Assembly: GCF_033568475.1 (NCBI RefSeq)
Contig: NC_133122.1
Coordinates: forward strand, 179,757,449-179,821,448
Direction of reading: 5' to 3'
Length of the DNA stretch: 64,000 nucleotides
Source: Henckelia pumila
Lineage: Eukaryota > Streptophyta > Magnoliopsida > Lamiales > Gesneriaceae
Part shown: in pieces, positions 22,381 to 34,465 of the stretch
How the letters are laid out: each line of letters begins with the position of its first letter
Position numbering within the stretch: position 1 is the stretch's first letter
Notes under the pieces: generated by a model
What the model was told of the DNA's origin: nothing
The model's database searches: none
Seen by the model: the letters and a program-made list of their open reading frames with translations, nothing else
Position numbers and translations under genes: made by a program

Positions 22381-23094
22381 TTAAGGTAGAAAACGAATTA
22401 AGGATGTGCTGGGTGTCGTTGAAGGAGCTTGTGCAGAAATCATCTGTTGCGACTGCGTGGTTGGAGTGTGAGGAACACTTCGTAAAACTCGGAAGGTATG
22501 ACCCGACGACATTATGGTCAAAGAGGTATTTAAATTTGATTCACCTTACAGAAGCATGTTGGACCCTAATCTAAAGTATATCGGCTGAAAACCTTGCGCA
22601 ACCAATAGTTCTCTTTAACATGAACTGGTTCGATAGGTAAAACAATGTCAAGTACAAAAGATTAGTTAAATATTTTTAAATCAAAATTGGGAACCACTAG
22701 GGAGTGCAAACTAAGAAATTTGAATGTAGGGAGTTAGAAGAAATTTATGTTTAGGTTTAGAGATTTAAAAATAATTAGCCCTATATATAATTAGTTAATA
22801 CATATTTATATACACATGATTTTATATAGGTGCATGTATGTGAGTGTGAGTTTACTTGTTCAAGTGAACATAAGTGCTAAGTGTCACAATTCAATACAAC
22901 ACTTGACATGATTTTTACTCTTATTTTGGCTATAAATAGAAGCAACTAAGGCAGCCAAATGACAAAAAAATTCGTCCAAATGCACTAGACATGAGTTAAG
23001 TAGGTAGAAAATATGCTCAAAAAGGAGAGAAAAGCTTAGGAAAATTAGAAAAACCCTTCCAAAAATTCCAGAAATATTCCTAAGTCATCTCACT
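22381..23094 (+). other. Outer LTR-like fragment and unassigned open stretch
   Basis: From about 22381 to 22572 one frame is open and less AT-rich than its surroundings (contains ELVQKSSVATAWLECEEHF), but I do not recognise it. From about 22790 the sequence looks like a retrotransposon LTR, with TATAAATA at 22931-22938 and a purine/pyrimidine-rich leader. This outer sequence is interrupted at 23094 by the solo LTR that follows and resumes at 27671. Confidence 0.4.
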
Positions 23095-23174
23095 TGTAGT
23101 AACCCAAATTTCATTTTAAGATAATAATATGATAATAATGATTAAGGGTCCAGTCTAAACTGCTGAACTGTTGA

Positions 23175-26136
23175 TGTAGCACCTGGAATTTCATAATTTA
23201 AATTTCATGCCTAAATTCATTTTAATAATTATGATTTTTTTTAATTCCTTGGATTTAATTGTTTAAGTTTCATTTAAAGTCTAAGTTGCTCAAATATTTT
23301 AAGCTATTTAATTATTGAGATTTTCGAGTCAGTGAGACAGTGACTTCCAGTTCCGGTGTTCGGCGATGGTGGATTTCGGCGGTAAACTTCAAGATTTTAT
23401 TTTTTAAAAAAAGTTAAGAATGGAGGAAGGAGAAAATTATGTGAGAGTTTGAAAGTTAGAAGTTTTCGGGTATCAGAAATCATTTTCTTTTATATCACAA
23501 TATTGGGCTTATTCTTTAACTTTTTCAAAAGTTAGAATTTTCTTAACCCAGACTAGTAAAACCCAATATAATATTTTTAATTTGGGGTTTTTAAACTTAG
23601 GAATTTTATTAGTGTAAGTTAGTAGGCAAAAGTTGTAGTACTTTAAAGTGTACTTTTAAAGCAACACTCACACCTACTTTTAAATACTTGCATCTATGCT
23701 TACACACACATGTACACACTACACACTCAAACTTTTAAACCTAAAATAAAACATTTAGCAAACCCTAGCCCTCTCTTTCCATTGTAGCCGCCACCCACCC
23801 TCCATTCTCTCTCATTTCCCTTCCACCACTCACGACCGCCCTTCCTCCAGAATTTCCGATCGCCGCCGTCCTCCTACCACCTCGCCGTTGCCGGAGTCCA
23901 CCTGGAGAAGTCCCGTCCAGCTGATGGTCGAGGTCTTAGCTAGCCTTTTTCCATCGGTTTGTAGGTTGTTTTGGTTAAGGCAAGTATATGCATTCCTTGG
24001 GCTATCAAGCTAGATAACTAAGCATTTATTTCATGGTTTTTGTTATGTTTCGAATTTCTCATGATTTTTCAAGTTAGGGATTTGGTTATTGCATATTTTC
24101 AGCTGAGTTTATCTTCAAGTTTCAAAAATTTCATGTGGTTTGATGATTATGGGTTGTATGATGCATTGTGATAAGAAAACATAAGGAATTTTAATACACC
24201 ATGGCACTTTCGAAAATTTCAGAAGTACATATGCCTAAATTTCGAAATTTATGTGGTGTTAGGGCTGTGTTTAAAGCATGTGTAGTGCATTTTGTTGTTT
24301 GGAAATTGACTTCATTCTTTGTTCAAGAATTTAAGACACTTTGGTGCATAAACTTGGTGTTTTTGTATTGTGGAGTGGAGGTGTGGTTGAGGGCTGCCTA
24401 GGTATTTGTGATAAGTCCTAAGACATGTAAATAGGTGTGTTTGGTGGTTTGAAAGGAGGTAGAGGTAAGGAAAAGGGGCTTGGAGGTGTTTCCTCAAGGT
24501 AGATGTGTTGTAGAGTGATGTTTGCTTGGGGCAGGGGCTACTGCTTTTGGAGCAGGGCAGGCATCAAGCAAGGTCTGGGCATGGCTAGGGCTGGTCCTAG
24601 GTCAAGGTTATGATGTGGAGGTCGTGTCGGTATAAAATGGGCTAGTTTCGGTTAATTTTTCAATGGGTTAAGGGTATAGTCCCCCTCCTCCTTTAGGTTT
24701 CATTTGTATCGCTTTTTTATGTTTATATACAGGTAGGGGTCTGCCTAACCCCCCCGCTCCCGGCGGTGTTTTTTTTAAAAAAAAAAAAAAAATGAGGTTA
24801 CAAACTAGACCTATGGTTAGTTTGTAATGTTTGGAGAGTGTCGGTTTGAGCGGGGTCGAATTCGGTTAAGGTAAGATCGAGTTAAGGGCTTTTTAGTGTG
24901 CTTACTCAGGTTATGTCTTGGTTGCGAAAAATAGAGTTAAGGTCGGGTATTAGCACCTAGGGGCAGCTACTCTCACACTTAACACCCGCAATTTTGTGTT
25001 GAGTTTCATTTCCCATAGTTGCATACATGTGCGCTTGAGTCTCGTCTTTGAGCCGAGCGAAATGTTACAAAGGAAGTCGTTTTTATTCATGTATGCTAAG
25101 TATTTTGAGTCGAGTCAAAGAAGGAAAAAAAAAATATTTTTTTGAACAAAATGAGTTGATTGTGATGAGACAGGGTATTGATGGGTTGGGGGATGCCTCA
25201 CTCACTTGCCAAATAGACGGGTAGAACGAGATCGGGAGACATCTCGGGATCCCTACCAAAATAGACGGGTAGTGTGAGATCGGGAGAAATCTTGGGATCC
25301 CTACCAAATGACAGATAAAGGGGTAAGTCGCGTCGGGATAAATCTCGGCATCTTGCCGGCATAGTGCACTGCAGCCATTGATCAATCAAAACAAATGGTC
25401 ACAATTCAAGGATCTAAGTTTATAGTTTCAGTTTCAGTTTCAGTATCAATTTGACTCGTCTTAATTTATTCAGTTTTCAGTCATGCATGAGTTTCAGTTA
25501 AGTTAAGAAAGTTCATGAGTTTCATAGTGTGGGTTGGCATGTGTTCATTGTTTACAGGTTGCCTCATTCTCTTGTAGCATACGCATTTTTTTACAGCCTA
25601 AGTTTCAAGTATATTATGTACTGTATTTTGAGTATTACTGCAGTTATTTTAAACCCTTGTTATTACACTGTTTATATTTGTTGGGTCATTAGACTCACTA
25701 TGCTTGTTTGATTGTCAGGTGAGGAGGAGTTTTTAGGGACCGAGGGGCAGGATCCTCGAGGTTGAGGTCGCTGGCGGTGCAAGGCCCTATGACCGTTGCT
25801 GTTTTTTTTTAGTTCCGCATAAGACTCTGTTTTGAAATAAAGAATTTTACTATGAGTACTTTCAGTATTAGCCAGGATGTGTTTTCCCTGTGCTTGAATT
25901 TTTATGATTTGAAGTTTGTTATCGCTATTATTGCAATCGTGTGGGGTTGTCTTTATTTTTGAAGTTTATGATTATCGCAGTTTGGATTTCTTTTATCACT
26001 TTTACTTCTTTATGTTAGAATTGCTGCGTGTAACAGGGTGTTTTGTTTACTTTCAAACAAGTCATGACAAATTTTTTTAAAAAAATCCGTAGTTTTCTTT
26101 ATTATTTAATTAATATTAGAGGTTAGGGTCGTTTCA
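23175..26136 (+). repeat. Solo LTR (about 3 kb, Ty3/gypsy type) nested in the previous one
   Basis: Starts TGTAGCACC and ends GTCGTTTCA, flanked by the exact 5-bp duplication GTTGA (23170-23174 and 26137-26141). Joining the flanks makes a continuous outer LTR. Inside are a CT-rich, CCGCCG-rich leader-like part (23760-23930), a 3-copy tandem repeat (25211-25357) and a G-rich end. Length and leader style resemble chromovirus LTRs of the Tekay/Del type, an assignment from memory. No coding region. Confidence 0.87.
25211..25357. repeat. Tandem repeat, three units of about 48-52 bp
   Basis: Units at 25211-25257, 25258-25305 and a diverged one at 25306-25357. Each contains AGACGGGTAG or a variant, then GATCGGGA and TCGGGATCCCTACC. 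It lies inside the inner solo LTR. Confidence 0.75.
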
Positions 26137-26156
26137 GTTGAGCTGCTGAACTGCAG

Positions 26157-26435
26157 CTAGGGAACATGAGCAGCTAGGGAATCTGCAGCTAGGGAAATTC
26201 GAGTCGCTAGGGAAACATGAGCATCTAGGGAATCTGATGCTAGCGATTATACTTCTAGGGATTCTTTAGCTAGCGAGTTCTCTTGCTAGGGGTTTTGATT
26301 TTAGGGAATTCTCCTGATAGGGATTCTACGGCTAGGGAATTCTGCTGCTAGGGAATTCCGTTAATAAGGAAGTTTGAAAAGCTGCTAGGGAATCCCGACC
26401 TGCTGCTAGGGAATCCCAAACTGCTATTAGGGAAG
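26157..26435 (+). repeat. Array of about 17 CTAGGGA(A/T) motifs in LTR U3
   Basis: Ten exact CTAGGGA words and about seven near matches (CTAGCGA, TTAGGGA, ATAGGGA) recur every 15-25 bases, usually as GCTAGGGAAT. The array ends about 180 bases before TATAAATA (26618-26625). Such short-motif arrays in U3 are usually enhancer-like or result from slippage. Confidence 0.8.
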
Positions 26436-26617
26436 CCCGAACCCTCAAGGACAGGCAGGAAGGTGTGTGGACGCTTGCATGAGTGAAAACTGGTGCCTAA
26501 GCATGAGGTGTCAAAAATGGTAATGACTGAGCTCAAGAATTTGATACGTGGCGTGCATACAGGAGCTCGGACGTCTCGACATCGGATCGAGAATCCCAAA
26601 CACCCCAGATATTTGCC

Positions 26618-26625
26618 TATAAATA
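26618..26625 (+). promoter_or_regulatory. TATA box of the split solo LTR
   Basis: TATAAATA within GCCTATAAATAGGGGG, the same context as in the LTR at 34549. The motif GGGCTAACGATGGACG, shared with two other LTRs in the window, follows at 26781. Confidence 0.7.
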
Positions 26626-27204
26626 GGGGGTCGCATATTCATTTCAAAACACATTTTTCAGAGTGAGACCATGCTCAAGTGAGGATATGAATCCCGACCC
26701 GAACTACAATTTCCCAACCCAAACTGATATTCCCGACCCGAACTAAACTATATAGAGAGCACCTGAGCATCATTTTCAAAGGGCTAACGATGGACGAAGG
26801 CTTGGTACCTAGGTCCTGAATTGTACTCGAACTAGCACGTAGGAGGTACATACACATTGACTGAAATTTCCAGCGAGTATACATGTTTATATGTTGCATT
26901 TACTTGGCATTATTATGTGGCATGATATATGTTTTACCGCTTTTTATATTCATATGTCATGTGCACATACACATTGAGCATGTACCTTGTTATACCCTGA
27001 TTATAGAGCCGCTCAGCTCTATACTTGATAGTCTGTCATTGAGAGTACCGTGACGGCGGGGACATGTATGCCTGACAACTCTGGTGTTCTAAACAAGTGT
27101 GGTTGTACCCAGAGGTTGATCCATGAGGTTACATCACTCATGTGGTGCCTGTACTGCGCATGACTTATCAGATGACCATTTTATCAGTCATCACGGTCGC
27201 ATGC

Positions 27205-27206
<2 letters not shown>

Positions 27207-27287
<81 letters not shown>
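27207..27287. repeat. (TA)n microsatellite, about 40 units
   Basis: About 80 bases of uninterrupted alternating TA inside the solo LTR. Likely highly variable in length and difficult to assemble. Confidence 0.97.
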
Positions 27288-27290
<3 letters not shown>

Positions 27291-27670
27291 TACTCATGTT
27301 TATGTACTGGGCGTTAGCGCTCACGTCCTAGTTGTTATCTTGGACACCCTATTCCATGGGGCAGGTTGCAGGATGGACGGAGCTGGTGGTTCGAGACAGG
27401 ACTAGGAGAGCCAGAGCTTTCAGGGGTTTTATTATACAGCAGGATTCAATATAACTGTATAATATTTTAGACAGTTTTTACTTAAGTTTATTCGATATGG
27501 TTGTATCACTACTGATAATAAGCTTGGAACTTTTGTACTAAGCTGATATGTAAATTATGGGTTATGTTTTCGCACGTTTTTCTCTGTTTAGTGTTTATGA
27601 TTTAATTAAGTTTAATGTATGTCTTAGTTGTCAGTTAGTAGGTGATTCAATGCTGGGTCACTACATCACT

Positions 27671-27914
27671 TCACCTAGAAAACGATTAGTCCGGAGGTTT
27701 AACAAAATGGCAAGTGGAAATCGGCCGGAAAAATCAAAACCGTGAGGAATCCAGGAATCTTTAAGCCAGAAACCACCTTTCTCAAGTTGCATATTCATGT
27801 ATATATATCACTTACTTACTGATTGTTTTAGGTTTAGACTATAACATGAAAGTTGGTTCTTTCATGTCTTAGTATCCATGAATGGTCACCGACTGCCGAA
27901 AATGAAATCGGAAA
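27671..27914 (+). other. Continuation of the outer LTR-like fragment
   Basis: Continues the sequence interrupted at 23094. No gene seen. It ends where a new LTR begins at 27915. Confidence 0.4.
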
Positions 27915-30075
27915 TGTAAGATCCAATAAGACCACTAGCTTAATCACGATAAATTAATTTAAATTATATGATTTATTTCGTGTAATTTAAAATATTTAAT
28001 CGTTATGTTTAATTATGTGATTTATTTTAATGCCTGGAATTTTATGTGATGTGATGTGATGTGATTTTAAAATTTTCAGATTGGTATTTAATTTTGGGTC
28101 GTAGGAACGAGTCTAGCCTTCGAGTGAATTAATAAAATGTTTTTATTTAAATAATTTTAATTTGATGCAGTGTATTTTTAATAGTAGGGAGAATAAAGTT
28201 TTTTTTAAAAAAAAAGTTTTATTTGTAACTAATGGGCCGATTTTGGAGCTCATTAGTCACAAAATTATTGGCGTTCAATCTTTCAAGATTTCTCAAAAGA
28301 ACGTCGCTAACTTTTTCCTCCCCCAAACCCTCTTTCACGTGAGCACTGCATCAAGGAATTAAAGGTTCTTTCTTCTCGAGACTAGATCGTACCGCAGTTC
28401 ACGTTAATTCCAATCAAATGATTAGGCAAGTTTTTACTGTTTTGATACACATTCAAGAATATATGTATTTTCAAGGTAAAACCTTATGTAATTGATTGAA
28501 GATCTATGCATGTTTCTTGAAGATTTATGAGTATGTTGTTTAATTGTGAAACATGAGGCGTTCCTGATGTTTTCGGTACAAGTTTGATGGGATGTAAGGG
28601 TACGTATAGATGTTTGAAATCTAAATTTTTGTGATTGAGTGTGTTGGGTATGAATTGTTAATTCAAATATTTGATCTAAAAGATTGATGAATGAGTTTTG
28701 AAGTGTTATTTGAAGGTTTATTGGAGTTTTGAAGTGTTCTTTCAAGGTTTATGATGGTTGGTTAAATTTGGTACTCAAAAGTCAGAAATTTGTGAAAGCT
28801 GATCGCAGATTCGTACGAATCTACAGATTTTTTTTCACGATGTCCAGACCCTGGAAGGGGGTCCAGACATGGGTCCGTGCCCTCTCGCATTTTCATGGGA
28901 AAATTTTTGTAAATGCACTGACCCTGGCACGGGGTCTGTGGCACGTTCGGATTGGGTTCGGATTGCTTCGAATGAAAAATTTTAAATCTTTTTTTTTTGG
29001 GTCCTAAAAATTATTTTTTATGATATTTTAATGTACTTTAGTTATTTTTAAGAATGTTTATGAAAATTGTTTCAAGTTTTTAAATGTCCGGGACGGACGG
29101 AACGACTCACGTGGACCGATTATACTATGTAATGTATGTTTATGTTTTCAACCTTCATGAAAACTATTTTTCCATGAAAATCATGAAATGTAGGGAATAC
29201 TTTATGCATGAATGGTTCTCACATCGGTTATTGCGTGCACGACATTTTTTTAATGAAAGTTCATGATTATGGAAGAATGATGATGATATTTACGAAGCAT
29301 GATATGATATGACGTATGAAAAATATTTTGATGATTTATGCGTCTTGTTGTGATTATATGGGGTATGAACTTCGGGATGAGCTCCGGGGCCGCTATCCAA
29401 ACATGGCTCATGGGATGGTTACACGGGATATGCACTTTGGGATGAGTTTTGGAGCGGCTATCCAAAGAATGAAAGTTACGGGCGCAATACCATATGTTTG
29501 TTGTACAACAAGAAACTATGAATGACTTATTATGACGGCTACCACAATACACATACTTCATCACCCCCAAAGGTTTTATGCTATAGTTAGATCAAGATGT
29601 GTTCATTATTTGTGATGCATGAAAGTTTAAGTTATTGATTATCATTTCAAGTTTTAGTAAACATCCTTTTTATGCATTATATTTGCTGAGTCTTTAAACC
29701 CACTATACTTGAATGGTGCAGGTAACGATGATGTTGATGCATTCATTGATGATTATGGTAACGGGCATGAGGAGGAGCATGGAGTCGGTCCGTTGGGCGA
29801 TGCATGAGTGCGAGGCTTTACATTTGAGGGTTGATCAGACAATTATTTTATTTTGTTGAGGGAAAACAAATGTTGGTTTTATTTTATGGCCACGTATGGA
29901 AAAGTTTTATGAATGTTTATTTCATTATTTTGTTGCGCTTTTAAATATTTTTATTTTTAAAGAAGAATTTTTATTTTCCGCAAATTTTTTCGCAATGATT
30001 TTTTAGAATGAATGTATGTTTGTGTAACGTTCCAAGAGAAGTAGGTTATTATTATTATTTTTTTTGGATGTTACA
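27915..30075 (+). repeat. 5' LTR of the gypsy element
   Basis: 2161 bp, starts TGTAAGATCC and ends GGATGTTACA, near-perfect inverted ends, followed at once by the primer site. It contains (TGTGA)4 at about 28044 and two copies of a GGGATGAGyTyyGGrGCsGCTATCC block near 29374 and 29437. Confidence 0.88.
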
Positions 30076-30078
30076 GCT

Positions 30079-30090
30079 TGGTATCAGATC
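30079..30090 (+). promoter_or_regulatory. Primer-binding site of the gypsy element
   Basis: TGGTATCAGATC, 11 of 12 bases of the initiator tRNA-Met complement, three bases after the LTR end. Confidence 0.85.
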
Positions 30091-30286
30091 AGTTCGCTCT
30101 GGGATTTATCTCACACATGCATACTCGCCACGACCCTATGCTTCGTCTTCATGTCTGTAAGTTTTTATGTTATGGATTGTTTAATATGCATGCTAGTATT
30201 TACGATTTATGAGTTATGCATGTTCAAGTATGATGTTTATGTTTAAAAGATAATTGAGTATGTGGACTATGTTGGACATTAGGAAC

Positions 30287-31330
30287 ATGACTACCCGTAG
30301 GAACCCAAATAATGAGAGTGATCAGAACAACCAGAACAACCAGTTTCTGGCCGGATTGGCAAATCTGTTGCAAGAACAGAGTAGAGCCCAAGGGGCACAG
30401 ATTCAGCAGCTAATTCAGGCACAGTAAGGAGGCGAGAATAACAATCAACCATTAATAATCAACCCGATCTTTAAATAGTTTAAGGATCTAGGGCCAACGG
30501 AATTCAAAGAACGGGTTGATCCCATTGTAGCCGAGTAATGGGTGCAGGCAGTGGAGACTATTTTCGACTACATGCAGCTCATCGATGCGGATCGTGTGAG
30601 ACGTGCTATCTTTATGTTCCATGATGATGCACGGGTTTGGTGGCATGGATCTCGTTCTGCTGTGGATATGGCTATATTGACATGGAACATATTCAAAGAT
30701 TTGTTCTATGGGAAGTATTTTACTGTCAGCACCAGAACCAGACTTGTCAGGGAGTTTCTGGAGCTCCTCCAGGGGAGTATGTCAATTTCGGAGTATGTGA
30801 AAAAGTTTGAAAGGGTGCGATACATTGTGCCCATGATCTCTGGGAATGCCGTCGAGGAGTTGAAACATTTCATGGAGGGATTGAATGCCTCCATTCTTTG
30901 TGATATCAGATTAAGTGGGGCAACCACTTACCGAGAAGCAGTCGATGAGGCTATGTTGTCTGAGAAGGAGATGAATGATATTATCAAAGAATCACAGGCT
31001 TAGAGGGTTAGCTATCATGGTAGAGATCAGCAAGGGCCTAGTCAGAAGAGGTCGTACCAAGCTCCAGCTCAGAGGAAACCGCAGCAACAGCAGCGCCAGA
31101 ACACCAACCAGGCGCGACCCCAAGGGAAGAATCAGCTGAACGCCAATGCTCCAAGGCCGGAAAATGTATCTATCTGTCAGAAATGTAGGAAACCACATTC
31201 AGGTTAATTCATGCTGGGTACTAATACTTGCTTTAACTGCAAGAGGCCTGGACATTTCGCCAAAGATTGCTCGCAAGCAAAGGAGCGTACTAAGGGAAGA
31301 GTTTTTTCTATGACTCATGATCAAGTTGAC
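30287..31330 (+). pseudogene. Gypsy gag, broken
   Basis: Starts MTTRRNPNNESDQNNQ and keeps one frame with stops at about 30425, 30476, 30536, 31001 and 31204. The retrotransposon gag region (WWHGSRSAVD, FKDLFYGKYF, EFLELLQGSMSISEYVKKFE) is clear at 30540-31000, then a Gln/Arg-rich basic stretch and a CCHC knuckle CFNCKRPGHFAKDC near 31232. Confidence 0.9.
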
Positions 31331-31969
31331 CCGGATTCTGCGATTGCCACATGTATGATTTGTATTGCTGATTTATCTGCTAATGTGTTGATAGATACGG
31401 GAGCTACGCATTCTTTTATGTTTGTTAATTTTATGATGAAATCGTAAATTGTGTCAGATGAGTCCGTTTTGGGGTTTAGTGTGTCGTTGCCCTCAAGAGA
31501 AGAATTTAAGAGCAACAACGTAGTAAGGAATTGTAAGATTCAAATGCAAGGTTTAGATTTGTATGCAGATTTAATTGTATTGGAGATGTCAGATTTTGAT
31601 GTGATATTTGGGATGGATTGGTTGTCTCAGCATGAGGCTACCATAGACTGTAAGCAGAGAACAGTGTCTTTGAAAGTTCATAATGGAGAACTATTTGTGT
31701 TCTATGTTGCATCTAAGAAGAGCACAACATGTGTGATTTCAGCGGGCAAGGCCTGAAAACTGTTGAATAAGGGTTGTACAGGTTTTCTAAAAAGACTATT
31801 GGGTGATCAAGAGATGCAGCGACCGAAACTTGAAGAGGTGGAAGTGGTGAAGGATTTTCCAGAGGTTTTTCCTGATGATGTTGCGGGATTGCATCCAGTC
31901 GAAGAATTCGAATTTGGATCGAGTTTTTTTCAGGAACTAAGTCAGCTTCTAAGGCGTCGTACAGGTTAG
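31331..31969 (+). pseudogene. Gypsy aspartic protease region, broken
   Basis: Contains the protease motif DTGATHSF near 31395 and the DVIFGMDWLSQHEATIDC block near 31600. Stops at 31445 and 31754; the frame is lost near a T7 run at about 31924. Confidence 0.88.
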
Positions 31970-33200
31970 CACCGACTGAGATAAAAGAACTAAAGGATCA
32001 GTTGCAAGAGTTGCTAGATAAAGGGTTCATCAGACCGAGTGTATCGCCATGGGGTGCACCGGTGTTGTTTGTTAAGAAGAAGGATGTGTCAATGAGGTTG
32101 TGCATTGACTATAGAGAACTGAACCACGTTACAGTGAAGAAAAGATATCCCTTGCCTAGGATAGATGATATGTTCGACCAATTGCAGGGAGAGGTGGTGG
32201 TATTCTCTAAAATCGATCTACTATCAGGCTACCACCAACTGAGGGTGAAGGATGAAGACGTGCAGAAGACAACATTCAAGACTCGCTATGGCCACTACGA
32301 GTTCTTGGTAATGCCGTTTGGGTTGACCAATGCACCAACAGTGTTCATGGATTTGATGAACAGAGTGTTTCAACCTTTCTTGGATCAGTTTGTCATAGTC
32401 TTCATAGATGACATACTGATTTACTCTCGCAGTCTGGAGGAGCATCGTCAGCACTTGACTACAGTATTGCAGATTCTGGAAAAAAAAAAAAAAAAGCAGG
32501 AGTATGCTAAGTTTAGTAAATGTGAATTTTGGCTTGAGAAAATTGAATTTTTGGGTCATATAGTTTCAGTTAAGGGAATTGAGGTGGATCCGTCTAAGGT
32601 AGAAGCAGTTCGAAATTGGGTTACTCTGAATAATGCAACAGAGATACGGAGTTTCTTTGGTTTAGCAGGCTACCACATGCGATTTATTTAGGATTTCTCC
32701 AAGATTGCACCACCATTGACATCTTTGACCCAAAAAGGTGTGAAGTTTGTGTGGTCAGAGCAGTGTGCAAAAAGCTTCGAAGAGATGAAGGAGAGACTGA
32801 TGACAGAATCAGTGCTAGCAATTCCAGAAGGCACAAGTCATTTTTCGGTATACACCGATGCTTCTAAGAATGGATTAGGGGCTGTGTTGATGCAAGATGA
32901 TAAAATGATAGCTTATGCATCACGACAGCTAAAAATTCATGAGAGGAATTACCCGACCCATGATTTTGAGTTGGCTGCAGTTGTATTTGCTTTGAAGTTG
33001 TGGAGACATTATTTGTATGGTGAAAAATGTCAGATTTTCACTAATCACAAAAACCTAAAGTACTTCTTCACTCATAAGGAGTTGAATATGAGGCAGAGAC
33101 GATGACTGGAATTGGTGAAGGACTACGACTGTGACGTTAGCTACCATCCAGGTAAGACTAATATAGTAGCAGATGCATTGAGTCGCAATTCTGAGACATT
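31970..33200 (+). pseudogene. Gypsy reverse transcriptase and RNase H, broken
   Basis: RT blocks: [20 protein letters not shown] near 32095, [21 protein letters not shown], and the active site [10 protein letters not shown] near 32402 (FIDD in place of the common YIDD/FADD). RNase [16 protein letters not shown] near 32850. A run of 15 A at about 32480-32494 inserts extra lysines without breaking the frame. Stops at about 32689 and 33103. Confidence 0.93.
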
Positions 33201-34465
33201 GAACCAATTGACCGTTCAACAAGAGTTAATTGCTGATTTTGAGCATATGAGTTTGGAGGTATTCGAACCAATGGAGGTATGCACTCTATCAGCCTTAACA
33301 GTAGTACCTAGTTTGCTTGATAGAATTCGAGCAGACCGGGATTCTGATAAACATTTGTTGGCATGGAGGAATAGAGATGAGGCTAAATGTGGTACGTTGT
33401 ATATCGTCAAAGATGGAATTGTTCATCATAGAGGTAGAATGTGGGTGCCAGCAGTAGACTCACTAAGAGTTGAAGTGATGACTGAAGCTCATACTGTCCC
33501 GTATTTTATTCATCCAAGGAGTACGAATATGTATAAGGACCTGCAATCCTTATATTAGTAGTCAGGTATGAAGAAGGATATTGTAAGATTTGTGAGTGAA
33601 TGTTTGACATGCCAGCAAGTGAATATTGAGCACCAGAGTCCAGCATGACTCCTGAAACCGTTGCCTATACCCACATGGAAGTGAGAAGATGTCACTATGA
33701 ATTTCGTGGTAGGATTGTCAGTTACACCGCAAAGGATGAACTCAATTTGGGTAATAGTTGACATGTTAACGAAGTCAGCTCATTTTCTTCCAGTCATGAA
33801 TAATTTCTCGATGAATCAGTATGCAGAGCTGTACATTCGGGAAATTGTCAGATTGCATGGAGTTCTAGTGAGAATAGTGTCCGACAGAGATCCTAAGTTC
33901 ACCTCGAATTTTTGGGGAAGCTTACATCGAGGCTTGGGAACGAAGTTAGCTTTCAGTACAGTTTTACACCCTCAGAAAGATGGTCAGTCAGAAAGAGTAA
34001 TTCAGATACTCGAATACATGTTGAGGGCTTTCATGATCGACCTTGGAGGAAATTCGGAGTCAAAATTTGCCTTTAGTGGAGTTTACTTACAACAATAGTT
34101 ATCAAGAAACTATTTTCATGGCTCCGTACGAAGCATTATATGGGAGAAGATGTAGAACTCCCTTACATTGGGATGAAGTTGGAGAAAGAGTTGTTTTGGG
34201 ACCGGAGATAGTGACTCAAACAGTAGATGTGATAGCCAAGATTAGAGACAGCATGCTAACAACTCAAAGTCGACAAAAAAGTTATGCCAATCAGCGGCGT
34301 AGAGATTTGGAGTTTGAAGTAGGTGACCATGTATTTTTGAAAGTGTCACCATGGAAGGGTGTTATGAGATTTGAAAAGAGAGGTAAATTGAGTCCAAGAT
34401 ATATAGGATCTTTTGAGATCCTAGAGAAAGTTAGGGCTCGAGCGTACCGAGTAGCTCTACGAACT
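33201..34465 (+). pseudogene. Gypsy integrase, broken, C-terminus missing
   Basis: Zinc-finger end CLTCQQVN near 33603 and catalytic-core blocks (VDMLTKSAHFLPV, VSDRDPKFTSNFW) near 33757-33915. The frame shifts near 34050 and continues with FTYNNSYQETI, MAPYEALYGRRCRTPL and FLKVSPWKGVMRF. Stops at 33556, about 33646 and 33679. The region stops before any chromodomain, at the junction with the next LTR. Confidence 0.9.

Larger units (their letters stand above)
23095..27665 (+). repeat. Solo LTR (Ty3/gypsy type), split by a second solo LTR
   Basis: Begins TGTAGTAACCC and ends GGGTCACTACA, which are inverted complements as LTR ends should be. It is flanked by an exact 5-bp duplication TCACT (23090-23094 and 27666-27670). 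Its own sequence is 23095-23174 plus 26142-27665 (about 1.6 kb); the middle is occupied by another solo LTR. U3 holds an array of CTAGGGA motifs (26157-26435) and TATAAATA (26618). The R/U5 part contains a long TA repeat. No internal region remains, so the element was lost by LTR-LTR recombination. Confidence 0.88.
27915..34465 (+). mobile_element. Ty3/gypsy retrotransposon, 5' LTR plus gag-pol, 3' end lost
   Basis: 5' LTR 27915-30075, primer site 30079-30090, gag from 30287, then protease, RT, RNase H and integrase to about 34465, where sequence of a different LTR begins. Domain order PR-RT-RH-INT is diagnostic of Ty3/gypsy. No copy of the 5' LTR follows, so the 3' part was deleted. Many stops and at least two frameshifts show it is dead. 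Confidence 0.92.

Noticed and set aside
27123-27405. ORFs with long Tyr-Ile repeats
   Set aside because: They are translations of the (TA)n microsatellite.
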